Positions 54,754 through 64,000 of a stretch of 64,000 nt of DNA are shown here, piece after piece. This stretch comes from an uncultured Eubacteriales bacterium (GTDB taxonomy: Bacteria > Bacillota > Clostridia > Oscillospirales > Oscillospiraceae). Position 1 is the stretch's first letter. Each line of letters opens with the position of its first letter. The stretch covers positions 62,001 through 126,000 of the forward strand of contig UREY01000001.1 of the NCBI GenBank assembly GCA_900546915.1, read 5' to 3'. A program made the position numbers and the translations under genes. The notes under the pieces were generated by a model. That model had not been told where the DNA came from. It saw only the letters and a list, made by a program, of their open reading frames with translations, and did not search any database.

Positions 54754-56094
54754 GGTACAATAAGTTTCGCAAAAATAAAAGAGACATGGTTTGCAGTCCT
54801 CTGGTAGAATGAAGTTGCGACACACCATTCTGAAAGGAGACAGCAAACCATGTCCGAGAAGATTGTACAGCTAAACGAAGAAGTAATCAAGGGCCAACTT
54901 AAGGAACTGGTACGAGGCAGCGTGGAGGAAACGCTCAATGAACTGCTGGAAGCCGAGGCGGAGAAGCTGACCCAGGCTGCCCGGTACGAGCGCAATGAGC
55001 AGCGGCAGGGTTATCGCAGCGGCCACTATAGCCGGAACCTCACCACCACTTCCGGAGACGTTACTCTCAAGGTGCCCAAGCTCAAAGGGATCTCTTTTGA
55101 GACCGCCATTATTGAGCGGTACCGCCGCCGGGAAAGTAGTGTGGAAGAAGCTCTCATTGAGATGTACCTGGCAGGCGTATCCGTCCGGCGTGTGGAGGAT
55201 ATTACCGAGGCTCTGTGGGGCAGCAAGGTGTCTCCGGCCACCATCAGCGAGCTGAACAAGAAAGCGTATGTCCACATTGAGGATTGGCGCAACCGCCCCC
55301 TGCAAGGCGGACGCTATCCGTATGTCTATGTGGACGGGATCTACCTGCGTCGGAACTGGGGCGGAGAGTTTGAAAATGTGGCCATTCTGGTGGCGATCGC
55401 GGTGAATGAGGACGGATATCGTGAGGTTCTTGGCGCCGCCGAGGGCATGAAAGAGGACAAGGCCAGCTGGGTCAGCTTCTTCCAGTGGCTGCGCAGCCGT
55501 GGCCTGGACGGGGTCAAACTGGTGGTTGGCGACAAGTGCCTTGGCATGCTGGAGGCCGTGGGAGAAGTGTTCCCCGAAGCCAGGTACCAGCGCTGTACCG
55601 TCCACTTTTACCGCAATGTGTTCTCGGTCACGCCTCGCTCCAAGGTGAAGCTGGTGGCCAAAATGCTCAAGGCAATCCACGCCCAGGAAAGTAAGAAAGC
55701 TGCCCGGGAGAAAGCCAAAGCCGTGGTGGAGCAACTGCGCTCTATGAAACTGAAGGAGGCTGCCAAGAAGGTGGAGGATGGCATTGAGGAAACGCTGATT
55801 TACTGCGATTTTCCCAGCGAACACTGGACCCGTATCCGCACCAACAATGTCATTGAAAGACTAAACCGGGAGATCCGCCGCCGCACTCGGGTAGTGGGCA
55901 GTTTCCCGGATGGTAACTCCGCCCTCATGCTGGTCTGTGCCCGGCTGCGCCATGTGGCTGGCACCCAGTGGGGCAACAAGAAGTACATGAACATGAAGCA
56001 CTTGGAGGCTGCTATTGAGGACGCTTCCATTGCTGGCTGACTTCACTCATACCAGGACCTGCAAACCATTTTGCGAAAAATTCTTGACACTACC
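54750..56094 (+). mobile_element. IS256-family insertion sequence
   Basis: A complete 1345-bp element with one transposase gene, flanked by a 9-bp target duplication (AATGAAGCG). Terminal inverted repeats are imperfect. They share TTTCGCAAAA (54765-54774 and its complement at 56069-56078) and ATGGTTTGCAG (54786-54796 and its complement at 56059-56069), with an 11-base insertion in the left end. The intact duplication points to a fairly recent insertion. Confidence 0.93.
54850..56040 (+). CDS. IS256-family transposase
   Basis: 396 residues, the usual length. Catalytic acids fit D162 (YVDGIYL), D228 (VVGDKCLG) and E336 (NNVIERLNREIRRRTR), the DDE triad of the family. The AAAGGAGA site is close upstream. 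The open frame is intact, so the enzyme may be active. Confidence 0.95.
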   Translation: MSEKIVQLNEEVIKGQLKELVRGSVEETLNELLEAEAEKLTQAARYERNEQRQGYRSGHYSRNLTTTSGDVTLKVPKLKGISFETAIIERYRRRESSVEEALIEMYLAGVSVRRVEDITEALWGSKVSPATISELNKKAYVHIEDWRNRPLQGGRYPYVYVDGIYLRRNWGGEFENVAILVAIAVNEDGYREVLGAAEGMKEDKASWVSFFQWLRSRGLDGVKLVVGDKCLGMLEAVGEVFPEARYQRCTVHFYRNVFSVTPRSKVKLVAKMLKAIHAQESKKAAREKAKAVVEQLRSMKLKEAAKKVEDGIEETLIYCDFPSEHWTRIRTNNVIERLNREIRRRTRVVGSFPDGNSALMLVCARLRHVAGTQWGNKKYMNMKHLEAAIEDASIAG

Positions 56095-56103
56095 AATGAA
56101 GCG
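56095..56103 (+). repeat. Right target-site duplication of the IS256-family element
   Basis: AATGAAGCG, identical to 54741-54749. Confidence 0.9.
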
Positions 56104-56131
56104 GGAAGAGAAGTTACCGGCCAAAATATAA
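56104..56131 (+). pseudogene. Detached 3' end of the MATE gene
   Basis: The in-frame codons following the right duplication encode E-E-K-L-P-A-K-I and the original stop TAA at 56129-56131. Confidence 0.8.
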
Positions 56132-56148
56132 AAACTCCATTTGACCCA

Positions 56149-56192
56149 AATCGGCCATGCAGAACATAAACACCATGTTCTGCCTGGCCGAT
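56149..56192. terminator. Convergent terminator after ligA
   Basis: AATCGGCCA and TGGCCGATT, plus an inner GCAGAACAT/ATGTTCTGC pair, form a long stem with one mismatch and a 6-base loop. It lies between the IS-cut MATE gene and ligA. Confidence 0.72.
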
Positions 56193-56224
56193 TCTTTACA
56201 TTCATTTCCAACAGGCGAAACGAT

Positions 56225-58847
<2,623 letters not shown>

Positions 58848-58889
58848 ATGCTATCCCCTCCCGGACAACGTATGCCTGGCCGCCGAAGC

Positions 58890-61337
58890 TTATGCCTTTT
58901 TCATATGCGAAGATGCCGTTTTCGCCATCAGTCTTTTGGTTCCCACCTGGTCGAACGCAACTTCCAACAGGGCGTCTCCTCCCATCTTCATCACAGACAA
59001 TACCATTCCTTTTCCAAAGGCCTTGTGCACCACAAGATCTCCGGGGTGATAATCCACGAGAACCTGGGAAGCCGGTGCAGTAAAGTCGGAGCGTTCTGCC
59101 TGTTTGATATGAGCCTTTCGTTTTTCAACCGACGGATTGACGCGTTGACTCCTTCCATGAGAAGGAGCTCCTGATGATTCTCCATAGGCGGCTCTCGGCG
59201 CAGTGGCTTCGGCATGATATCCCCCTCTGTACTCCACGCACGAATCAGGAATTTCCTTCAAGAAACGAGACGGTAAACAAGCGTTTGTCCGGCCGTAAAG
59301 CATACGCTGGTGGGCGTAGGAAATGGTCAGCCGCTCTCTTGCACGGGTAATCGCTACATAACACAGACGGCGCTCCTCCTCCATTTCCTCCGGCTCGCCA
59401 ATGGCCCGTATACCGGGAAAGAGTCCCTCCTCCAGTCCTACTAAAAACACCTGAGGAAACTCCAGGCCTTTGGCGCTGTGCATCGTCATCATGACCACCG
59501 CGTCGGCAGAAGCGTCATATTGCTCTATGTCGGTATACAGGGCGATTTCTTCTAAAAAACCAGCCAGGGTCGGTTCCTCTGCATGTTCCACGTAGCTCAC
59601 AATTGTGGATTTCAGCTCGCGGACATTCTCCAGTCGAGCTTGGTTTTCCTCTGTGTTTTTTTCCTGCAGCATGGCGGCGTAGCCTGTGCGGATCAGTAAC
59701 TCTTCATAAAAATCCGGCAGGGACATGCCGTCTTCTAAAAGTCCGGCGCAGCCCTCCAGCATCTGCGTAAACTTTTGCAGTTTTTCAGCCGGACGTTCCA
59801 AGGCTGCATAGGCCTCCGGGTGGGAAATGATGTCGTATAGAGGCCTGCCCTCCGCTTGTGCCAGACGTTCCACCATCTCCATGGTTTTCCCACCCAAGCC
59901 ACGTGGGGGATTGTTAATGACCCGGCGCAGCCGGAGATCGTCCGACCGGTTGTTCAGAACCCACAGATAGGCCAGCATATCCTTTACCTCAGCCCGGTCA
60001 AAATATCGCGTTCCGCCAATGATGCGGTATGGGATGCCATTTCTCTTGAAGGAATATTCCAGGGCGTTGGACTGCACGTTGGTCCGATACAAAACGGCAA
60101 AGTCCCGAAAACCATGCCCGTGCGATCTAGCCAGAATCTGGCCTGAGACAAAGTTGGCCTCTTCGCTTTCGTTGTACGCCTCATAAATCAGGATCGGCTC
60201 ACCCGAACCGTTGTCCGTCCAAAGCGTTTTTCCCTTTCGCCCCTGATTGTTGGCGATCACGCCATTGGCCGCGTTTAGAATAGCTTGCGTGGAGCGGTAA
60301 TTCTGCTCCAGGCGGATGGTTCTGGCGCCGGGATATTCTTGTTCAAAATTTAAAATATTTTCAATGGTCGCACCCCGAAACCGGTAAATACTTTGATCGT
60401 CGTCACCTACTACGCAGATATTTTCCCGTCCGCCTGCCAACAGCTTCGCCAAACGGTATTGCAGATGATTGGTATCCTGGTACTCGTCAATGAGTACGTA
60501 GCGAAACTTCTTCTGGTAGTATTCCCGGGCCTCGGGGAAATTTTCCAGAATTTCCACGGTCAAATATATGATATCGTCAAAATCGACTGCGTGGTTGGCC
60601 TTCAGCCGTTTTTGATAAGTTTCATAGGCTGTGGCAATTTTTTCCAGACGATAATCGCCACTGGCATGTGCGGTCTTGGAAAAATCCTCCGGAGACTGCA
60701 TCTGATCCTTGGCCCGGCTGATCATGCTCAGAACCGATTTGGCAGGAAAGGCCTTGTCATCCAAATTCATGGACTTTATGACATCCTTCATGACACGCTC
60801 GGAATCCGACGTGTCATAAATGGTAAAACTACGGCTGTAACCCAGACGCTCAATTTCCCGCCGCAAAATCCGGCAGCAAGCCGAATGAAAGGTCATAGCC
60901 CATACATCGTATGCTCTGGGCCCCACAGCCGCCTCCAGGCGGCTCTTCAACTCATTGGCAGCCTTATTGGTAAAGGTAATTGCAATGATGCTCCAAGGCG
61001 CCGCCGGGCGCAGGGCACAGAGCCGGTCGGCGCGCTCTTTTTCTTCTTTTGTTACAGTTTGGCCCAAGCTCTCCAAGAATTGCAGATCCTCCTCCGCCAC
61101 GCCCCAGGGCACTTCCGCGCTGTCGCTGCCGCAGCCATAAGAGATTAGGTTGGCAATTCGATGAATGAGCACCGTGGTTTTTCCGCTTCCAGCACCGGCC
61201 AGCAGAAGCAACGGTCCTTCTGTGGTCAGGACAGCCTGACGCTGCATAGGGTTTAACTGCCCAAATTGAGTTTCAATATACCGCCTTCGGGCCATTGCAA
61301 ATTTGGTTTCAAAATTCTCTGCCATAGCATTTCCCAT
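58890..61337 (-). CDS. pcrA: UvrD/PcrA ATP-dependent DNA helicase
   Basis: 815 residues (an ATG at 61325 is an alternative start). The SF1A core has Walker A LAGAGSGKTTVL, DEYQDTN, TNVQSNALE and the later MTMHSAKGLEFPQVF. PcrA unwinds DNA 3'-5' in repair and rolling-circle replication. It is longer than E. coli UvrD (720) because of a C-terminal extension with a Tudor-like tail (PGDLVVHKAFGKGMV), as in other Firmicutes. Confidence 0.95.
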   Translation of the reverse strand: MGNAMAENFETKFAMARRRYIETQFGQLNPMQRQAVLTTEGPLLLLAGAGSGKTTVLIHRIANLISYGCGSDSAEVPWGVAEEDLQFLESLGQTVTKEEKERADRLCALRPAAPWSIIAITFTNKAANELKSRLEAAVGPRAYDVWAMTFHSACCRILRREIERLGYSRSFTIYDTSDSERVMKDVIKSMNLDDKAFPAKSVLSMISRAKDQMQSPEDFSKTAHASGDYRLEKIATAYETYQKRLKANHAVDFDDIIYLTVEILENFPEAREYYQKKFRYVLIDEYQDTNHLQYRLAKLLAGGRENICVVGDDDQSIYRFRGATIENILNFEQEYPGARTIRLEQNYRSTQAILNAANGVIANNQGRKGKTLWTDNGSGEPILIYEAYNESEEANFVSGQILARSHGHGFRDFAVLYRTNVQSNALEYSFKRNGIPYRIIGGTRYFDRAEVKDMLAYLWVLNNRSDDLRLRRVINNPPRGLGGKTMEMVERLAQAEGRPLYDIISHPEAYAALERPAEKLQKFTQMLEGCAGLLEDGMSLPDFYEELLIRTGYAAMLQEKNTEENQARLENVRELKSTIVSYVEHAEEPTLAGFLEEIALYTDIEQYDASADAVVMMTMHSAKGLEFPQVFLVGLEEGLFPGIRAIGEPEEMEEERRLCYVAITRARERLTISYAHQRMLYGRTNACLPSRFLKEIPDSCVEYRGGYHAEATAPRAAYGESSGAPSHGRSQRVNPSVEKRKAHIKQAERSDFTAPASQVLVDYHPGDLVVHKAFGKGMVLSVMKMGGDALLEVAFDQVGTKRLMAKTASSHMKKA

Positions 61338-61436
61338 CCTTGTGTGATAGGTCTATTTTATTACATTTTTCGGAGAGCGTAAAGTGGCAAAAGCCACAAA
61401 ATGCCAATCGTTTTTGCGTTCCTTCCGCATATCCAG

Positions 61437-61479
61437 AAAAAAGGAACTGCAGCCTTTTGGTTGCTGCAGCTCCATTTTT
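61437..61479. terminator. Bidirectional terminator between the coiled-coil gene and pcrA
   Basis: GGAACTGCAGC and GCTGCAGCTCC pair with one mismatch and a 9-base loop. T-runs flank both sides. Confidence 0.85.
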
Positions 61480-61486
61480 TCAGTTT

Positions 61487-61987
61487 TTACACATCCTCAA
61501 TAATGGGAGAAGCCGCCCGTTCCTGGGGATTCACCAATTTCCGGAAACGGCTGCGGGACTCGCGAATTTCCCCAAGCGCCTCTGCAATGGCTTCCTCCGT
61601 GCGCTTCAGAGAATCGTCCACATAGTCATTGGTGACTTGCTTGAGCTCCTTGATCTTGCTCTGTGCGTTGCGAATCATTTCTTCCGCCTGTACCTGCGCC
61701 TCTTTATAGGTCGCCTCCTGGGAAACCAGCTGCTTTGCTTGGGATTGAGCCTGCCGCACCAGGCCTTCTGCCTCTCGTTTCGCCTTAGCAATCAATTCAT
61801 TGCGGGAATCCACAATGGTCTTCGCCTGCTTCAGCTCTCCGGGCAGCTGATTGCTGATTTCATCCAGCATATCCAGCACTTTGTCCCGCTCCACAATGCA
61901 CTTATCGGCACCAAGAGGAAGGGAACGTGCATCTTGCACCATATCATATAATTTTGTAATCAATTCTTCGATGCCGTTGTCATGCAT
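61487..61987 (-). CDS. DivIVA-like coiled-coil protein of unknown function
   Basis: 166 residues. Residues about 25-150 form a long amphipathic helix with many Glu, Gln, Arg and Ala (for example EGLVRQAQSQAKQLVSQEAT), typical of coiled coils. Its sequence loosely resembles subunit b and DivIVA-type stalks but has no membrane helix. It overlaps the coaD stop by 8 bases. I do not assign a function. Confidence 0.75.
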   Translation of the reverse strand: MHDNGIEELITKLYDMVQDARSLPLGADKCIVERDKVLDMLDEISNQLPGELKQAKTIVDSRNELIAKAKREAEGLVRQAQSQAKQLVSQEATYKEAQVQAEEMIRNAQSKIKELKQVTNDYVDDSLKRTEEAIAEALGEIRESRSRFRKLVNPQERAASPIIEDV

Positions 61988-62489
61988 GGGTTGATCCTCC
62001 TTGTATTTTCATAGATTGAATGCGTTTTTGAAAGTCCGGTATAATCTCCGCTGGCAAGAAATCCTGTAAATCCACATCGTAATACGCCAGTTCTTTTACC
62101 GTACTAGAACTCAAATACATGTACTGATGCTCCGAGGTCAGAAACATGGTGTCCAACTCCGGGTTAATCTTGTGGTTGATCAGGGCCATCTGAAACTCGT
62201 TTTCAAAGTCGGATGTCGCCCGCAGACCTTTTACCACAACACAGCTGCCCCGCCGCTTGGCGTAGGTGGCCAGGAGCTCGTCGGCATGATCGATCTCCAC
62301 ATTGGGCAAATCCCGTGTGACCCGGCGGAGCATCTCGGTCCGCTCTTCTCTGGTAAACAGCGGCTTTTTCCCCGCATTGACCATGACGCAAACAATGAGC
62401 TTGTCAAAAATGTTGGCGGCGCGCCGGATGATATTCAGGTGCCCATTGGTCACCGGATCAAAGCTACCGGGATAAATGGCAATTTTCAT
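61980..62489 (-). CDS. coaD: Pantetheine-phosphate adenylyltransferase
   Basis: 169 residues. The nucleotidyltransferase motif GSFDPVTNGHL and the C-terminal YLSSSTVKELAYY are intact. It performs the fourth step of coenzyme A synthesis. It overlaps the rsmD stop by 4 bases. Confidence 0.96.
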   Translation of the reverse strand: MKIAIYPGSFDPVTNGHLNIIRRAANIFDKLIVCVMVNAGKKPLFTREERTEMLRRVTRDLPNVEIDHADELLATYAKRRGSCVVVKGLRATSDFENEFQMALINHKINPELDTMFLTSEHQYMYLSSSTVKELAYYDVDLQDFLPAEIIPDFQKRIQSMKIQGGSTHA

Positions 62490-63046
62490 ATTTCATCCTC
62501 AGACTGTTGTTTTCGGAAAATCGAAATCAAGGTTTTTCCGTATTGATAGTCCCGCGACCGCTCCAATCCGGGCAGGCTGCACGTAAGCTCCTTTCCCTCC
62601 GGCCGCTCCGTCACTATTATACCATGCTTGTCCAAAATGTCAATTTCTGATATCTTTTCCAGCGCATTTTCTAAGAAAGCTTCTGCATAGGGCGGGTCCA
62701 AAAAAATGATATGAAACGTATCTTTGCTGTGCTCCAAATAGCGGAGATAACCCCCTTGCACCACAGCGGCACGGTCGGACAATCCGGTCCGCCGCAGATT
62801 TTCCCGGACCAGCCGGCACGCGTCGAGCCGCATATCTACAAAGACGGCCCGCGCCGCTCCCCGGCTCAGCGCTTCAATTCCCAGCTGTCCGGTTCCGGCA
62901 AACAAATCCAACACCCGGGCGCCCGGTATGTCGAACTGAATGGCGCTGAACAGCGCCTCTTTCACCCGTTCCGCCGTAGGGCGGGTGAGGAACCCCGTCG
63001 GCGTTTTCAGTTGAATGCCCCGGGCCGTTCCAGTAATCACTCGCAT
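62486..63046 (-). CDS. rsmD: 16S rRNA (guanine966-N2)-methyltransferase
   Basis: 186 residues. The SAM-binding loop VLDLFAGTGQLGIEALSRGA and the catalytic DPPY (FLDPPYAE) identify RsmD. The N-terminal RVITGTARG is also typical. It overlaps uvrC by 10 bases, so a single transcript is likely. Confidence 0.95.
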   Translation of the reverse strand: MRVITGTARGIQLKTPTGFLTRPTAERVKEALFSAIQFDIPGARVLDLFAGTGQLGIEALSRGAARAVFVDMRLDACRLVRENLRRTGLSDRAAVVQGGYLRYLEHSKDTFHIIFLDPPYAEAFLENALEKISEIDILDKHGIIVTERPEGKELTCSLPGLERSRDYQYGKTLISIFRKQQSEDEI

Positions 63047-64000
63047 GGTGGCTCCTCCTTGTGAAAGTGTGCGTACACCTCTGCCGCCGCATCCGCCGGC
63101 AAGACCGATTGCAGCTCCTGCAGGCTCGCCCGTCCGATTGCCGTCAGAGACTGGAATCGGCGTAAAAGCGCTTCTTTCCGCTTGGGTCCGATCCCGGGTA
63201 TTTGATCCAGCTGGGAGTAGCGCAGGCGCTTACTACGAAGCTCCCGGTGATAGGTGATGGCAAATCGGTGTGTTTCCTCCTGTATGGTACCAATCAGGGC
63301 GAATACGGCCGGAGCTCCATCCAGAGCAATCTCCTCCCCCTCCGGGGTCACCAGAGCCCGCGTTCGGTGCTTGTGATCCTTTACCATGCCAAACACCGGG
63401 AATGAAAGCTCCAGGGCCTCCAGAGCGCGCCTGGCGGTCTCTGCGTGTACCGTTCCACCGTCAATCAGCAGAAGATCCGGCCCTTGATCAAAGCCGGCGT
63501 CCCCCTTCTGGTAGCGGACAAAACGGCGCGTCACCACTTGCTGCATGGAGGCATAATCGTTCTGATCCTCCAGCCCCTCCACCTTAAACCGCTTATAATC
63601 TTTTTTGGAGGGCTTTCCATCCAAAAACACCACCATGGAAGCGACGATATCCGTCCCGGCTATATTGGAAATGTCGAAGGACTCCATCCGCCGGGGAGGC
63701 TGCTTCAAAGACAGCATCTTCCCCAGAAGCTGCAGCGTACCAGAAATCCGTTCCTCTCTGCTGGTGACCCGTTCGGCCTCTTGTAACGCATTTTCTCGGG
63801 CCAATTGGACCATCTGGACATTGTCTCCCCGCTGCGGGACCCGGAAATGGGTGCGGCGTCCGGTGTTCTGGAGCATCAAATCTGAGAAAAGGCCGCTGTC
63901 CTCCATCTCCATCGGGAGTAAAACGATTTTCGGGGCGATGCCCCGCGCCAAATAGTACTGCTTGACCAAGCTGGACACCGCCGCCGCCGGATTGTCCTGG
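63037..64000 (-). CDS. uvrC: Excinuclease ABC subunit C, C-terminal part, cut by window edge
   Basis: The open frame runs from the window edge to the stop at 63037 (320 residues visible). Visible parts are the C-terminal endonuclease-like domain (DLLLIDGGTVHAETARRAL) and the terminal double helix-hairpin-helix (LDQIPGIGPKRKEALLRRF). The N-terminal GIY-YIG nuclease lies outside the window. UvrC cuts the DNA on both sides of a lesion in nucleotide excision repair. Confidence 0.95.
   Translation of the reverse strand, partial: QDNPAAAVSSLVKQYYLARGIAPKIVLLPMEMEDSGLFSDLMLQNTGRRTHFRVPQRGDNVQMVQLARENALQEAERVTSREERISGTLQLLGKMLSLKQPPRRMESFDISNIAGTDIVASMVVFLDGKPSKKDYKRFKVEGLEDQNDYASMQQVVTRRFVRYQKGDAGFDQGPDLLLIDGGTVHAETARRALEALELSFPVFGMVKDHKHRTRALVTPEGEEIALDGAPAVFALIGTIQEETHRFAITYHRELRSKRLRYSQLDQIPGIGPKRKEALLRRFQSLTAIGRASLQELQSVLPADAAAEVYAHFHKEEPPCE

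Noticed and set aside
54871..55824. 317-codon minus-strand frame inside the transposase gene
   Set aside because: It is the antisense shadow of a well-supported IS256 transposase, with no start signal.

Overview
The window looks like a chromosomal segment of a spore-forming Clostridia-class Firmicute, probably Oscillospiraceae-like. The evidence is sporulation genes (cotJ, cwlD, yunB), a SAM-I riboswitch ahead of metK, strong GGAGG ribosome binding sites, sigma-A-type promoters, an Rnf/complex-free gene set, and a moderate G+C content with no codon-use break that I can see by eye. The family-level assignment is inference. I see no rRNA or tRNA gene and no CRISPR array.

Layout. 1-2.5 kb: the start of a minus-strand gene, then a MATE exporter divergent from a MerR regulator. 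2.7-4.8 kb: family 4 uracil-DNA glycosylase and a DacF-type carboxypeptidase (minus). 4.9-12.2 kb: a plus-strand run of ComEA, a response regulator, its histidine kinase, a GerMN lipoprotein, Spx/ArsC-like protein, Dus, an exonuclease, MutT and a zinc dehydrogenase. 12.2-13.3 kb: cotJC and a cotJA-cotJB fusion (minus). 13.5-18.2 kb: cwlD, a MazG-like protein, radA, a second MerR regulator and a tyrosine recombinase. 18.2-20.8 kb: two tandem DUF3298-type lipoproteins (minus). 21.1-28.3 kb: pfkA and an F-type ATP synthase operon in the order a-c-b-alpha-gamma-beta-epsilon, with no delta gene. 28.4-30.4 kb: a large lipoprotein with an HExxH site. 30.7-31.4 kb: two small hypothetical genes. 31.4-31.8 kb: an untranslated transcription unit and structured leader. 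31.8-37.5 kb: the aro operon aroB-aroA-aroC-pheA-aroEK. 37.9-45.5 kb: a cysteine-rich protein, then a minus-strand operon (small membrane protein, recD2, comF, mreB, GT4-CsaB fusion). 45.7-50.5 kb: WecG/TagA, dTMP kinase, DJ-1, MltG, U32. 50.8-54.8 kb: a rhomboid-like membrane protein (minus), riboswitch-controlled metK, and a second MATE exporter. 54.75-56.1 kb: an IS256-family insertion. 56.2-64 kb: minus-strand ligA, yunB and pcrA, then a coiled-coil protein, coaD, rsmD and uvrC (cut by the window edge).

How the parts work together. The aro operon carries four of the seven steps from DAHP to chorismate as separate genes or domains, plus chorismate mutase. Its prephenate dehydratase domain is strikingly short and has lost its signature residues. 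The ATP synthase operon is complete except for delta and has a c subunit with an extra N-terminal signal-like leader. The response regulator-kinase-GerMN lipoprotein set resembles the actinobacterial MtrA-MtrB-LpqB arrangement. The IS insertion is very clear: a 9-bp target duplication and a measurable truncation of the neighbouring MATE gene.

Most interesting leads: the delta-less ATP synthase with a leader-bearing c subunit, the gutted prephenate dehydratase, and the promoter-terminator unit upstream of aroB that contains no recognised gene.
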